64,000 nt of DNA from Mycobacterium sp. 141 (GTDB lineage: Bacteria > Actinomycetota > Actinomycetes > Mycobacteriales > Mycobacteriaceae), in assembly GCF_000382405.1 (NCBI RefSeq), contig NZ_KB908272.1, positions 1 to 64,000 of the forward strand, written 5' to 3'. The first letter of the stretch is position 1. Each line of letters opens with the position of its first letter. Shown piece by piece: positions 28,808 through 37,877 of this stretch. The notes beneath the pieces were generated by a model. The model ran no database searches. It worked only from the letters and a program-made list of their open reading frames with translations, and was not told where the DNA came from. A program made the translations under genes and the position numbers.

Positions 28808-29413
28808 TTAGGGAATCGTCAGGACCTGGCCCGGCTGGATCAGGTCGGGGTTGGAGACGCCGCTGGCGTCCGCGATCTCCTGATAGCGGTTGCCGTCGCC
28901 GTAGAAGCGCTCGGCGATCGCCCACAGCGTGTCACCCGACTCCACCGTGTAGGTGCGCCGCTCGGGGGCCGGTGGCGGTGCGGCGGGTTCGGGTTCCGGT
29001 GCGGGTGCCGGCACTTCAGCCGCGGCCGGCTCGACTACCGGCTCGGGCGCGGCGGCCTCGGGGGCCGGCGGTGGCGGCTCGGTGGTTTCCGTCTTCGACG
29101 ACCAGGCCGGCCCGTCACCGGCGTAGAGCACCAGGTTGCGGTCGTCCTGAAGGACGAGCTTCACGTTCTTCTTGCCCTTGGTGTCGGTGTGCCACACGGG
29201 CTTCGCCGACGTGTAGAGGACGAAGTTACCGTCGGACTGCACCTCGGCGCGAACGACATCCTGTCCGTTGGTCTCCGTCGACCAAACCGCCTGGTCGCGC
29301 GCGTACAGCACCAGGTTGCCGTCATCCTGCAACGTCAGAGTGTAGGCACCGTTGTTGGAAGTGAGCGATCCGCCCTTCTCGAGCTTCTGCCCTTCGGTCA
29401 GTGTGTCTCCCAC
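28808..29413 (-). CDS. B-lectin (mannose-binding type) and LysM protein
   Basis: A 201-residue protein. Residues ~1-112 are a bulb-type lectin domain with the QxDxNxVxY motif three times (LQDDGNLVLY, VQSDGNFVLY, LQDDRNLVLY). A Pro/Ala/Glu linker follows, and residues ~152-200 are one LysM domain (YTVESGDTLWAIAERFYG), which usually binds peptidoglycan. No signal peptide is visible, so export is unexplained. A lectin of this design is known from M. smegmatis. Start GTG 29413 has GGGGA ahead; a terminator follows. Confidence 0.93.
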   Translation of the reverse strand: MGDTLTEGQKLEKGGSLTSNNGAYTLTLQDDGNLVLYARDQAVWSTETNGQDVVRAEVQSDGNFVLYTSAKPVWHTDTKGKKNVKLVLQDDRNLVLYAGDGPAWSSKTETTEPPPPAPEAAAPEPVVEPAAAEVPAPAPEPEPAAPPPAPERRTYTVESGDTLWAIAERFYGDGNRYQEIADASGVSNPDLIQPGQVLTIP

Positions 29414-29559
29414 TCAGATCCCCTATTCTCTCTACCCGGCCGGCCGGATCGAGTCCGGCTGCGGGTCAGCTTACTGATCTTGGATTTATTTGTGGGGCCT
29501 TATGCTCGCCGCAATTCGAAACGGCAGGCTAACTCCCGGTGACGTCGCGACATCGCGCT

Positions 29560-31122
29560 TCAGCGGAAGTTGAGCACCTCGTCGCCCCAGGCCGTGCGTA
29601 GCTCCCGGTCCAGATCGGTCACGGTCCTGTCCTGCTTGTCGATCAACAGCACGGCATGGTCGTCGCGGCGGTACCGGCGCCACACCGGCTCACCGGGCGC
29701 ACTGTCTGGTGTCCCGGTGGCCGCGAAGTTGGTCCAGCGGCGGCGCATGCGCTCCGACACCGCCCGACCGTGCTTGAGCCCACCCAGCTTGAATGTCGGG
29801 TCCTTGGGGCCGGCAACCAGATTGCCCCACACGAAGGGCAGCTCGGTGGCGTGTGCGGCACCGAGTCCCAGTAGCCGCAACATCGGGGTGGCGAAGTCGA
29901 ATCGGTAGAAATAGACGGGTGCCACGGCACTGTGCCCGTCGGCGAACCATAGTGACGGCATCCGAAATCCGATGTCGCGGGCCACGCCCATGCCGCGGGC
30001 CTTGGTACGCAGGCCAGAATATGCAGCAGCGATCTGGGCCTCCGTCGGCAGCGACAATCCGGGCTGCTCGGCGGCGATACCGTCGAACATCGCCCGGATC
30101 GCTTCCGGGGTGATCGGCATCAGCGGCGACTTCATCCAGCGGAACAACGCGGCCTCGTGCTTGTTGGTCCCGATGATCAACGGCACCGGATGGGTGCGGC
30201 CCTCGCGCGCCCGGTTTACCGGATAGTCCGGCACCACGTCGCCGTCGACGATAGGAGCGAATGCCAACGTTCCCGGCACCTGCTCCGGCACCGAGTTGAA
30301 CACCCGCCGGGATACCGAGAGCACGGCTGAAACCGGCACCTGCGCCATCAGTCCGGCATCGTCGGGGGCGATGCCCAGTCCGTCGAGGACCTCACGTGCC
30401 ACCCGGCGGGACCGTTCGGCGTCATAGATCGAAGTGACCGGGGAACTCTGGGCGATCGCCGCGTTGAACAGACCCGCGGCAGCCGGGCTGGCCAGCAGCG
30501 TGGTGACGATGCCACCGCCTGCGGATTCACCGAACAGGGTGACCCGGTCCGGGTCGCCACCGAATGCGGCGATGTTGTCGCGCACCCAGCGTAGGGCGCA
30601 CAGCACATCGCGCAGACCCAGATTGGTGTCGAAACGTATACCGGCTGTGCTCAATTCGGTCAGGTCGAGGAACCCGAAGGCACCCAGCCGGTAGTTGACG
30701 GTGACAACGACCACATCGCCCTCGGCAGCCAGCATCTGGCCCCGGTACAGCGGTTGACTGGCCGAGCCCAGCACGTACGCCCCGCCATGGGCCCACACCA
30801 TCACCGGTTTACCGTCACCCGGCTCGGCACCCGCAGGCGCCCAGACGTTGAGCACCAGGCTGTCCTCGGCCTGGGGCCCACCGAGATCGATCGGAATCCG
30901 CGGATCGACGGGTTGCGGGCAGACCGGGCCCACCGTGGTGGCATCGGCGATTTCCCGCCATGGCCGGGGCGGTTCGGGTGCGCGCCAACGCAACTCGCCC
31001 ACCGGGGCGGCGGCGTATCGAATTCCCTGCCACGCCTTGACCGTTCGGTCATCGGTTCCGCGTACCGGCCCGTAAGTAGTGTCGACCACCGGGCCGTCGG
31101 CGGCAACGGTAGGTTCGGACAT
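29560..31122 (-). CDS. Type B carboxylesterase
   Basis: A 520-residue alpha/beta hydrolase of the carboxylesterase/acetylcholinesterase family. Oxyanion hole HGGAY near residue 112-116, nucleophile elbow GESAGG with Ser200, and family landmarks GVRG, EDSLVLNVW and FGGDPDRVTLFGES. The acid and His residues of the triad lie further on (His probably at HATELPFVWG). It hydrolyses carboxylic esters; substrate unknown. No signal peptide. It resembles LipT-type esterases of mycobacteria. Start ATG 31122; it diverges from the SMR pair. Confidence 0.92.
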   Translation of the reverse strand: MSEPTVAADGPVVDTTYGPVRGTDDRTVKAWQGIRYAAAPVGELRWRAPEPPRPWREIADATTVGPVCPQPVDPRIPIDLGGPQAEDSLVLNVWAPAGAEPGDGKPVMVWAHGGAYVLGSASQPLYRGQMLAAEGDVVVVTVNYRLGAFGFLDLTELSTAGIRFDTNLGLRDVLCALRWVRDNIAAFGGDPDRVTLFGESAGGGIVTTLLASPAAAGLFNAAIAQSSPVTSIYDAERSRRVAREVLDGLGIAPDDAGLMAQVPVSAVLSVSRRVFNSVPEQVPGTLAFAPIVDGDVVPDYPVNRAREGRTHPVPLIIGTNKHEAALFRWMKSPLMPITPEAIRAMFDGIAAEQPGLSLPTEAQIAAAYSGLRTKARGMGVARDIGFRMPSLWFADGHSAVAPVYFYRFDFATPMLRLLGLGAAHATELPFVWGNLVAGPKDPTFKLGGLKHGRAVSERMRRRWTNFAATGTPDSAPGEPVWRRYRRDDHAVLLIDKQDRTVTDLDRELRTAWGDEVLNFR

Positions 31123-31224
31123 GACCGGCTCCTCGATGGTGCGACGACTGCCAACTCCCCCACGTTACGCAGCCGCGCCGGCCGCCCCGACTGGGTCTCG
31201 TCGTCCAGGACACCGACCTTTCGC

Positions 31225-31230
31225 TAGGTT
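31225..31230 (+). promoter_or_regulatory. -10 element (TAGGTT), leaderless SMR operon
   Basis: TAGGTT ends six nt before GTG 31237, and no ribosome binding site is present, fitting a leaderless transcript. Confidence 0.4.
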
Positions 31231-31236
31231 GGTGCG

Positions 31237-31572
31237 GTGCGGACGTGGGCGTTGCTGGTCGCGGCGATCGCCGCCGAAGTCGCGGCCACCCTGTCACTAC
31301 GAGCCTCCCAAGACCATGCGGCCTGGATATTCGTGGTGGTCGTCGGCTACCTCGGTGCGTTCGCGCTACTGACCATGGTGCTGCGGGCGGGCATGGCGAT
31401 CGGCGTGGCCTACGGCGTCTGGGGTGCGCTGGGCACCGCCACCACTGCGGTCCTCGCCGCGGCCTTGTTCGGTGATCCGTTCACCTGGCCGATCGCGGCG
31501 GGCATCGGCCTGATCATCGCCGGGGTGCTGCTCGTGGAGCTGGGATCACCGGCAGAGGACGCGCAGCGATGA
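31237..31572 (+). CDS. SMR-family multidrug efflux subunit A
   Basis: A 111-residue, four-TM small multidrug resistance protein. The essential membrane Glu is E14 in AAIAAEVAATLSLRAS, and GVAYGVWGALGTATTAV is the family TM3 motif. SMR proteins exchange cationic drugs or guanidinium for protons. The last four bases overlap the next gene, also an SMR protein, so the two probably form an obligate heterodimer like EbrAB. Opposite membrane orientations would be expected from the charge bias (inference). Confidence 0.92.
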   Translation: MRTWALLVAAIAAEVAATLSLRASQDHAAWIFVVVVGYLGAFALLTMVLRAGMAIGVAYGVWGALGTATTAVLAAALFGDPFTWPIAAGIGLIIAGVLLVELGSPAEDAQR

Positions 31573-31895
31573 TGTGGGTGGTGCTGAGCGGCGCGATTCT
31601 GTGCGAGGTGTTGGCAACCCTGGCGCTGCGGGCATCGGATGGTTTTCGCCGCAAGGCCTGGATCTTGCCGGTGTCGCTCGGGTACGTGGTGTCCTTCACC
31701 CTGTTGTGGTTAGCGTTGTCGTTGGGCATCCCCGTCGGCATCGCCTACGGCATCTGGACCGCATGTGGCGTGGCCCTGGTCGCCGTCGCTGCCAGGTTCT
31801 TGTTCCACGAGGCCCTCACGCCCGTCATGATGATCGGCATCGCGCTCATCGTGTCGGGTGTGTTCACGATCGAGCTGGCCGGTGCGGCACACTGA
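31569..31895 (+). CDS. SMR-family multidrug efflux subunit B
   Basis: A 108-residue four-TM SMR protein with Glu13 in AILCEVLATLALRAS and VGIAYGIWTACGVALVAV in TM3. It starts at ATG 31569 inside the ATGA overlap with the first subunit. Its 3' end overlaps the 3' end of the convergent MFS gene by about 32 bp. It differs enough from subunit A to suggest specialisation of the pair. Confidence 0.92.
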   Translation: MMWVVLSGAILCEVLATLALRASDGFRRKAWILPVSLGYVVSFTLLWLALSLGIPVGIAYGIWTACGVALVAVAARFLFHEALTPVMMIGIALIVSGVFTIELAGAAH

Positions 31896-33078
31896 GTACG
31901 TCGTGACTGCTGCCCAACGCCCCTGCCAGCGCCATCACCAGCACGCCGGCCACCGGCACGATGAGCAGGCCGGCGCGTAGTCCGGCGGCATCGGCGACGA
32001 CTCCGACCAGCAACGGCGCACCGAAGAACCCCACCCGCATCAGCCATGTCACCGCCGTCAGTCCAGTGCCCGGCCGCAATCCGGGCAACTGGTCGGCACC
32101 GTGCATGGCGGCGGGGATCAGGGTGGCCACCCCCAGCCCGGCAGCCGCGAAACCTGCAATCGTCGCGGGCACGCTGGGGAACGCGAGCGCAGCGCCCATT
32201 CCCGCAGTCGTGACGAGGCCGCCGGCGCGCGCCACGGAGCGCTCGCCGAACCGGTCGACCAACCGGTCCCCGAACAGACGGCCCACGAACATGAATCCGA
32301 CCACCGCGATGTAACCGAACGGGGCGACAGCCGAGGGCGCCTGCAGGGTGTCCCGCAGGTAGAGCGTGGCCCAGGAGCTTCCGGAATCCTCCACGGTCGC
32401 CCCTGCGATGGCGATCACGACCAGCGCCAGCAGGGCCAGGTAGACGCCGGTGCCCGGCCGCGTTACCGGCCGGGCCGGCGCGGCGGGGTGATCCTCATGA
32501 TCAGGCCCTGAAAGCAGGAAGCGGTCAGCGACCAGGACCACTGCGCAGACCACCACCGCGACCACCGTGAGGTGGACGCCGCGCGGCACACCGAGGGCGA
32601 TCACCGCGGCGCCGGTCAGTCCCCCGAGTATCGCGCCGACCGCCCACACCGCATGGAACGAGTTGATGATGGACCGGCCATAGCCGCGCTGCACCCGCAG
32701 GCCGTGGGCGTTCTGGGCCACATCGGTGATCGCGTCGCAGGCTCCGGCCAGGAACAGCGCCCCGGTGAGCACGGCGGCGCTGTCGGTGATCGCGGCGACG
32801 ACGACGAGACCGGCCAGCCCGATCGTGGCGACCACGGCGACCCGGGCCGACCGGTAGCGCCGGATCAGCGCGCCCGCGGCCAGGCCGGCGACCAGCGCAC
32901 CTGCCGAGAACGCCGCGACGGTGGCGCCGTAGGCGGCGTTGCTCAATTGCAGGTCGGCCTTGATCTGCGGATAGTGAGGAACCAGATTGGCGAAGATCGC
33001 CCCGTTGGTCAAGAACAGCGACGCGACGGCGACGCGCGCCCGTAGCAGTGGGGCCGAATCGACCTGTCCCGAAACCAC
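31864..33078 (-). CDS. MFS transporter
   Basis: A 404-residue, 12-TM major facilitator. TM1 begins ASLFLTNGAIFANLVPHYP; the loop 2-3 GALIRRYRSARV is the MFS motif A region. LFGDRLVDRFGERSVARAGG is the second-half copy. It resembles drug or sugar exporters of the FucP/YbjJ type; no substrate can be assigned. Start GTG 33078 diverges from malQ, and its stop overlaps the SMR subunit B gene tail to tail. Confidence 0.88.
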   Translation of the reverse strand: MVSGQVDSAPLLRARVAVASLFLTNGAIFANLVPHYPQIKADLQLSNAAYGATVAAFSAGALVAGLAAGALIRRYRSARVAVVATIGLAGLVVVAAITDSAAVLTGALFLAGACDAITDVAQNAHGLRVQRGYGRSIINSFHAVWAVGAILGGLTGAAVIALGVPRGVHLTVVAVVVCAVVLVADRFLLSGPDHEDHPAAPARPVTRPGTGVYLALLALVVIAIAGATVEDSGSSWATLYLRDTLQAPSAVAPFGYIAVVGFMFVGRLFGDRLVDRFGERSVARAGGLVTTAGMGAALAFPSVPATIAGFAAAGLGVATLIPAAMHGADQLPGLRPGTGLTAVTWLMRVGFFGAPLLVGVVADAAGLRAGLLIVPVAGVLVMALAGALGSSHDVLSVPHRPARS

Positions 33079-33145
33079 TGCGGCGACGATACCGCCCGTC
33101 AGCCGACGGTAGACACCAACTGATGGCCGATGCTGTGGGCAACCG

Positions 33146-33176
33146 AGATGGCACCATGCACCAAGATGGCACCATG
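33146..33176 (+). repeat. Direct repeat AGATGGCACCATG at the malQ start
   Basis: The 13-mer AGATGGCACCATG occurs at 33146-33158 and 33164-33176, with an 18-bp period. Each copy holds an in-frame ATG, so a slippage duplication seems to have doubled the initiation site. Confidence 0.8.
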
Positions 33177-35303
33177 ACTGGATTGCCGCAGACCCTCGTG
33201 GAGCTCGCCCGGCGCTACGGCGTCGCCACCGAGTACAACGACTGGATCGGACACTGGACCACGGTGTCCGAATCGACGCTGGTGGCGGTGCTGGAGGCGT
33301 TGGGGGTGGCGGCCGGGACCGAACAGGACCGTGCCGCCGCGTTGAGCGCTCACGAGCGCGGCTATTGGCAGCGTCCGCTGCCGCCGATCGTCATCGGCCG
33401 AGCAGGATGGTCTACGGCATTCTGGGTCCATGTGACCCATGGCGACCCTGTCGACGTGACGCTGCGACTGGAGGACGGCAGCACGCGAACCGGGCTACGC
33501 CAACTGGAGAACAATCGCCCCCCGTTCGATCTCGGTGACCGGCTGGTCGGCGAGGCAACCTTCGAACTACCGGCCGATCTTCCGCTTGGTTATCACCGAC
33601 TGCACCTCACGCTCGGGGACTTCCACACCGAAACACCCGTGGTGATCTCCCCTGCCGCACTGACCCTGCCACCCCGGCTCGGTGACCGGCGCGGCTGGGG
33701 GGTCTCGGTGCAGCTGTACAGCGTCTCGTCGCAGAACTCCTGGGGCGCCGGCGATCTCACCGATCTGACCGACCTTGCTGTGTGGTCAGCCGCTGCCCAT
33801 GACGCCGATTTCATCCTGGTCAACCCGTTGCACGCAGCCGCACCGACTCCGCCGATGGAGCCGTCGCCGTACCTGCCCACATCACGCCGCTTCGTCAACC
33901 CGTTGTACCTACGGGTCGAAGCCATCCCCGAGTACGCCGCCGCGCGCCACCGCGGCCGCATCCGCAAACTGCAGGCAAACGTCGCCGAGCGGGCCCGCCG
34001 CCGCGAGCTGATCGATCGCAACAGCGCGTGGGAGGCCAAATCGGCCGCGCTGAAACAGGTGTATCGCGTACCCCGGTCGGCCGGCCGCGAGCTGGCCTAC
34101 ACCGCGTACCGGGCCAGGGAAGGGCGCGCGCTCGACGATTTCGCAATCTGGTGCGCGCTGACCGAAAAACACGGGCGCGACTGGCACAACTGGCCCATCG
34201 AGTTGCAGCACCCGCGTAACCCCGAGGTCGCAGCGTTCGCGACCGCCAATCCCGCAATCGTCGATTTCCACCGCTGGCTGCAATGGCAGCTCGACTGCCA
34301 GCTGACCGCCGCCCAGGCCACCGCGATGCAGGCCGGGATGGCGCTGGGAATCATGGGTGATCTGGCGGTGGGCGTCGACCCCGACGGTGCCGACGCCTGG
34401 GCCCTGCAGGACGTGCTGGCGCTGGGCGTCACGGCGGGCGCACCGCCCGACGAGTTCAACCAGCTCGGTCAGGACTGGTCGCAGCCGCCCTGGCGGCCGG
34501 ACCGGCTCGCCGAGGATGCCTACGAACCGTTCCGCGCGCTGGTCTCCATGGCGTTACGGCACGCGGGTGGCCTGCGCATCGACCACATCATCGGCATGTT
34601 CCGGCTGTGGTGGATCCCCAAGGGAGCAGCCCCCACGGAGGGCACCTATGTGCGCTATGACCACGACGCGATGATCGGCATCATCGCGCTGGAGGCGCAC
34701 CGTGCCGGGGCTGTCATCGTCGGCGAGGACCTCGGCACCGTAGAGCCGTGGGTGCGCCATTATCTGCGCGACCGCGGCCTGTTCGGCACCTCCATCCTGT
34801 GGTTCGAGGGCGACGACAGCGGCGCGCCGCTGTCCGCCGAACGCTGGCGCGAGTACTGCCTGTCCTCGGTCACGACGCATGACCTGCCGCCGACCGCCGG
34901 GTATCTGGCCGGCGAACACGTGCGGCTACGGCAGGAACTCGGCCTGCTCACGCGGCCTATCGAGGTCGAGCTGGCCGAGGACCGGGCCGCGCAGGATGCG
35001 TGGTTCGCCGAACTGCGCCGGATCGGTCTACTTGACGTCGAGGCCGGTCCCGAAGAGATCGTGACAGCGCTGTACCGCTATCTGGGGCTGACCCCGTCCA
35101 AATTGTTGACGTTGTCGCTGGCCGACGCGGTAGGCGAATTCCGCACGCAAAATCAGCCAGGCACCACTGACGAATACCCCAACTGGCGCGTCCCGCTCGG
35201 TGGCCCCGACGGCCGTCGCCTATTCGTGGAAGACGTGTTCGGCAATACCCGGGCGGCGGCGCTCAGCGACCTGATGGCGGCGCTGGTGCAGTCGCGTTTG
35301 TAA
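33174..35303 (+). CDS. malQ: 4-alpha-glucanotransferase (amylomaltase)
   Basis: A ~709-residue GH77 enzyme of the longer actinobacterial form with an N-terminal extension. It transfers alpha-1,4-glucan chains, for maltodextrin and glycogen metabolism. Catalytic motifs: nucleophile in LRIDHIIGMFRLWWIP (Asp), acid/base in IVGEDLGTVEPWVR (Glu) and the transition-state Asp in VTTHDLPPTAGY. The start lies among two in-frame ATGs (33156 and 33174) embedded in an 18-bp near-repeat; I took the second by family length. It diverges from the MFS gene over 95 bp. Confidence 0.94.
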   Translation: MTGLPQTLVELARRYGVATEYNDWIGHWTTVSESTLVAVLEALGVAAGTEQDRAAALSAHERGYWQRPLPPIVIGRAGWSTAFWVHVTHGDPVDVTLRLEDGSTRTGLRQLENNRPPFDLGDRLVGEATFELPADLPLGYHRLHLTLGDFHTETPVVISPAALTLPPRLGDRRGWGVSVQLYSVSSQNSWGAGDLTDLTDLAVWSAAAHDADFILVNPLHAAAPTPPMEPSPYLPTSRRFVNPLYLRVEAIPEYAAARHRGRIRKLQANVAERARRRELIDRNSAWEAKSAALKQVYRVPRSAGRELAYTAYRAREGRALDDFAIWCALTEKHGRDWHNWPIELQHPRNPEVAAFATANPAIVDFHRWLQWQLDCQLTAAQATAMQAGMALGIMGDLAVGVDPDGADAWALQDVLALGVTAGAPPDEFNQLGQDWSQPPWRPDRLAEDAYEPFRALVSMALRHAGGLRIDHIIGMFRLWWIPKGAAPTEGTYVRYDHDAMIGIIALEAHRAGAVIVGEDLGTVEPWVRHYLRDRGLFGTSILWFEGDDSGAPLSAERWREYCLSSVTTHDLPPTAGYLAGEHVRLRQELGLLTRPIEVELAEDRAAQDAWFAELRRIGLLDVEAGPEEIVTALYRYLGLTPSKLLTLSLADAVGEFRTQNQPGTTDEYPNWRVPLGGPDGRRLFVEDVFGNTRAAALSDLMAALVQSRL

Positions 35304-35339
35304 CACCAGGCGGCGCTGCAACGGTTTCACAATCGTCAC

Positions 35340-35360
35340 AGCTGCGATATGTTCGCAGCT
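35340..35360. promoter_or_regulatory. Inverted repeat between malQ and the secreted-protein gene
   Basis: AGCTGCGA-TATGT-TCGCAGCT is a perfect 8-bp inverted repeat with a 5-nt loop, 26 bp before the next start. It may be an operator or a short terminator of malQ, though no T-run follows. A second palindrome, CCGAACGTTCGG (35365-35376), lies right after it, beside the ribosome binding site. Confidence 0.45.
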
Positions 35361-35385
35361 CAACCCGAACGTTCGGAGATTTGAC

Positions 35386-35811
35386 GTGAACAAGCAGCTT
35401 CTTGTGCTCGGTGGTGGACTCGCCGCCGCCGGCGCGATCACCCTGTTCGGCGCGGGCACCGCGGCCTCGCAGCCCAATGCCGGCGCAGTCAACGTCGTCG
35501 GCGAGCCGTACATGAAGGCGCTGCAGATTCTCAAGAGCCAGGGGGTCAAGGCGTACTTCGGCGGGTCGTTCGGTAGCGCATTGCCGCAGTCCCAGTGCCT
35601 CGTGGACGCCCAGAAGGTCACCTCCCAGGGCCGGATGCTGCTGACGCTGGACTGCACCGAGCACGCGTTGGAACAGCTGCAGGAGACCCAGAGCTCAGGC
35701 GGGGGGCCCGGTGCTCCGCACGTGGGCTCCAACGGCGTGACCACGGTGACGCCCACACCGGTGGTTCCGGTCCCCGGCGCACCGGGTGCGGGAACCCCGG
35801 CCCCGAACTGA
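35386..35811 (+). CDS. Secreted small mycobacterial protein, hypothetical
   Basis: A 141-residue exported protein. Signal peptide ~1-28 (LLVLGGGLAAAGAITLFGAGTAAS). Mature part: an alpha-beta unit (YMKALQILKSQGVKAYFGGSFGS, ALPQSQCLVDAQKVTSQGRML) with two Cys that could pair, then a Gly/Pro/Thr-rich tail. It shares its helix-LxxQGx-strand pattern with the protein at 38291-38590. Function unknown. Start GTG 35386 has CGGAGA upstream. Confidence 0.8.
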   Translation: MNKQLLVLGGGLAAAGAITLFGAGTAASQPNAGAVNVVGEPYMKALQILKSQGVKAYFGGSFGSALPQSQCLVDAQKVTSQGRMLLTLDCTEHALEQLQETQSSGGGPGAPHVGSNGVTTVTPTPVVPVPGAPGAGTPAPN

Positions 35812-35895
35812 TCCGCAACGCCGGCTACATCCTGATCTGACTGTCACGGGCCGGAAAGGGTGATCATCTGACGCTCGATCTGTAGGGCGCGACGG

Positions 35896-35901
35896 TACTA
35901 T
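35896..35901 (+). promoter_or_regulatory. -10 element (TACTAT) of the Ser/Thr kinase gene, leaderless
   Basis: TACTAT ends seven nt before ATG 35909, and no Shine-Dalgarno is present. This is the expected layout of a leaderless mycobacterial mRNA. Confidence 0.55.
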
Positions 35902-35908
35902 TCCGCGC

Positions 35909-37318
35909 ATGCCGCTGGCCCCTGGTGCGACGTTTGCGGGATACACGATTGTCCGATTGTTGGGGTTCGGCGGGATGGGCGAGGTGTACCTCGCCCAGCA
36001 TCCGCGGCTGCCTAGGCAGGATGCGCTGAAGGTATTGCCGACGGCGGTCTCCGCCGACAGCGAGTACCGCGAACGGTTCAACAGGGAAGCCGACATCGCC
36101 GCGTCACTGTGGCATCCGCACATCGTGACGATCCACGATCGCGGCGAGTACCAGGGGCAGCTCTGGATCTCGATGGATTACGTCGACGGCACCGATGCCG
36201 CCAAGGCACTGCGAGAGCGGCACCCGAGCGGTATGCCCAAGGATCAGGTGTGCGAGATCATCTCCGCAGTGGCCGAGGCGCTCGACTACGCCCATCAACG
36301 CGATCTGTTGCACCGCGACGTCAAGCCCGCGAATATCCTGCTCGCCCAACCAGCTCCCCACGAACAGCGGATCCTGTTGGCCGACTTCGGTATTGCGCGT
36401 TATGCCGACGAGGCCAGCGGGCTCACCGCGACCAACATGACCGTCGGCACCGTGGCCTATGCCGCCCCCGAACAGCTGCTGGGACATCACCTGGATGGAC
36501 GGGCCGACCAATATGCACTGGCAGCCACGGCTTTTCATCTTCTGACCGGCACGCCGCCGTTCGAGAATTCCAACCCCGCCGTGGTGATCAGTCAGCATCT
36601 GTCATCCGCTCCGCCGGCACTGGCCGCAAGCCACCCCGATCTCGCCCCGCTCGACCCGGTGCTGGCCAAGGCCATGGCCAAGATCCCCAAGGACCGGTTC
36701 GAGCGCTGCGTGGATTTCGCTCGCGCCCTACGTCATCAGCTCGATGCCGGAGACGTCGACGGAACCCGTCTGGCGCCGGTGGCTGCCGCGCCGCACCGAC
36801 GCCTGCTGCGGCCGGCGGTGCTCGTGCCCGCGGTGCTCGCGACGTTGTTGATCGCGGCGATTGTCGTTGCGACAGTGGAGTTCCGGCGCGCCGACGAGCG
36901 TCCGATCGCGAAGACGACGGTGACCACCACCCCAACCACCGCGCCGGCGAGCACTCTGGCCGCACCTCCCCCACCGCCACCGCCCACCGACAGCGCGACG
37001 ACCGTGACGACAACTGTTACGACGGTGGCTCCGGCCACCCCGGCCGCCGTGGTGATCGGCGCCAACTGCGCGCCCCCGGGTGCGACGGGCACCACCGCCG
37101 GCGGCGCCACGGCGTACTGCTCGACGCTGCAGACCACCGGTACGTCGATATGGTCACTCACGCAAGGTGATATCCCGAGCCCGACGATCACCGTCGATCC
37201 CACCGAGGAACAGTTACCGGTCACCGAGGAGTCGCCGGTCCGGGTCTGTATGCAGCAGACCGGTATGACCCGGCGCGAATGCCGTGAGTCGATTCGCCGC
37301 AGTAACGGTCTGCGATAA
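35909..37318 (+). CDS. Transmembrane serine/threonine protein kinase (PknF-like)
   Basis: A 469-residue receptor-type kinase. The kinase domain spans ~12-275: glycine loop LLGFGGMGEVYLAQH, Lys41 in DALKVLP, catalytic loop HRDVKPANIL with Asp137, DFG at 159-161, and the activation loop with TNMTVGTVAYAAPE. One membrane segment near 300-325 is followed by a Thr/Pro-rich linker and a small extracytoplasmic domain with Cys residues (NCAPPG, YCSTL, VCMQQTG, RREC). The G-loop wording resembles PknF/PknI/PknE. The outer domain has no PASTA repeats. The signal it senses is unknown. Confidence 0.93.
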   Translation: MPLAPGATFAGYTIVRLLGFGGMGEVYLAQHPRLPRQDALKVLPTAVSADSEYRERFNREADIAASLWHPHIVTIHDRGEYQGQLWISMDYVDGTDAAKALRERHPSGMPKDQVCEIISAVAEALDYAHQRDLLHRDVKPANILLAQPAPHEQRILLADFGIARYADEASGLTATNMTVGTVAYAAPEQLLGHHLDGRADQYALAATAFHLLTGTPPFENSNPAVVISQHLSSAPPALAASHPDLAPLDPVLAKAMAKIPKDRFERCVDFARALRHQLDAGDVDGTRLAPVAAAPHRRLLRPAVLVPAVLATLLIAAIVVATVEFRRADERPIAKTTVTTTPTTAPASTLAAPPPPPPPTDSATTVTTTVTTVAPATPAAVVIGANCAPPGATGTTAGGATAYCSTLQTTGTSIWSLTQGDIPSPTITVDPTEEQLPVTEESPVRVCMQQTGMTRRECRESIRRSNGLR

Positions 37319-37373
37319 GCCTCAGCGTCGCGGACCGGTTGGCGCTGGCACGGTCGAGCGTTGATCCTCACCG

Positions 37374-37877
37374 CTATCGAGACGCGGCCGCTGCGTCACC
37401 TTCGTGGTAACCGGCCAGCTCCGGGGCGGCCATCAGCTGGTCCAGCAGGGGCCGCTGGCCGGCCAACAGCTTCTCCCGGGCAGCAGCCACCGGAAGCCAT
37501 GCGGCGCAGTCGATCTCGGGAAACTCGCTGAGCTTGCCGGAGCCCCTCGGCCACTCCATCGCGAAGGTGTTGCTGTGGACAACGGTCGCATCGAAGTCGC
37601 CGCACACCGCGAACACGGTGACCACCTTGCCGCCGGCCTGCCGCACCGGAGCGAGGTCCAATCTGGGCCCGTCGGGCGCCGGCGCGCCCAGTTCCTCCGT
37701 GAACTCACGCCGGGCCGCCGCCCACGGATCCTCACCGTCGGCATACTCCCCTTTGGGGACCGACCAGGCTCCATTGTCCTTGCGCGCCCAGAACGGGCCG
37801 CCGGGATGGACGATGAGCACTTCCACACCACCCTCGGCGATGCGGTACAGCAACAGTCCGGCGCTCAGTTTCGGCAT
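37374..37877 (-). CDS. NUDIX hydrolase
   Basis: A 167-residue NUDIX protein. The Nudix box G-x5-E-x7-R-E-x2-E-E-L-G is complete (GEYADGE...RREFTEELGA). It begins MPKLSAGLLLYR, as in MutT-like proteins of mycobacteria, and probably hydrolyses nucleoside-diphosphate-type pyrophosphates. I chose ATG 37877 because a TAGGGT element lies 7 nt upstream (leaderless); a GTG at 37886 is in frame but less likely. It converges with the kinase gene. Confidence 0.9.
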   Translation of the reverse strand: MPKLSAGLLLYRIAEGGVEVLIVHPGGPFWARKDNGAWSVPKGEYADGEDPWAAARREFTEELGAPAPDGPRLDLAPVRQAGGKVVTVFAVCGDFDATVVHSNTFAMEWPRGSGKLSEFPEIDCAAWLPVAAAREKLLAGQRPLLDQLMAAPELAGYHEGDAAAASR

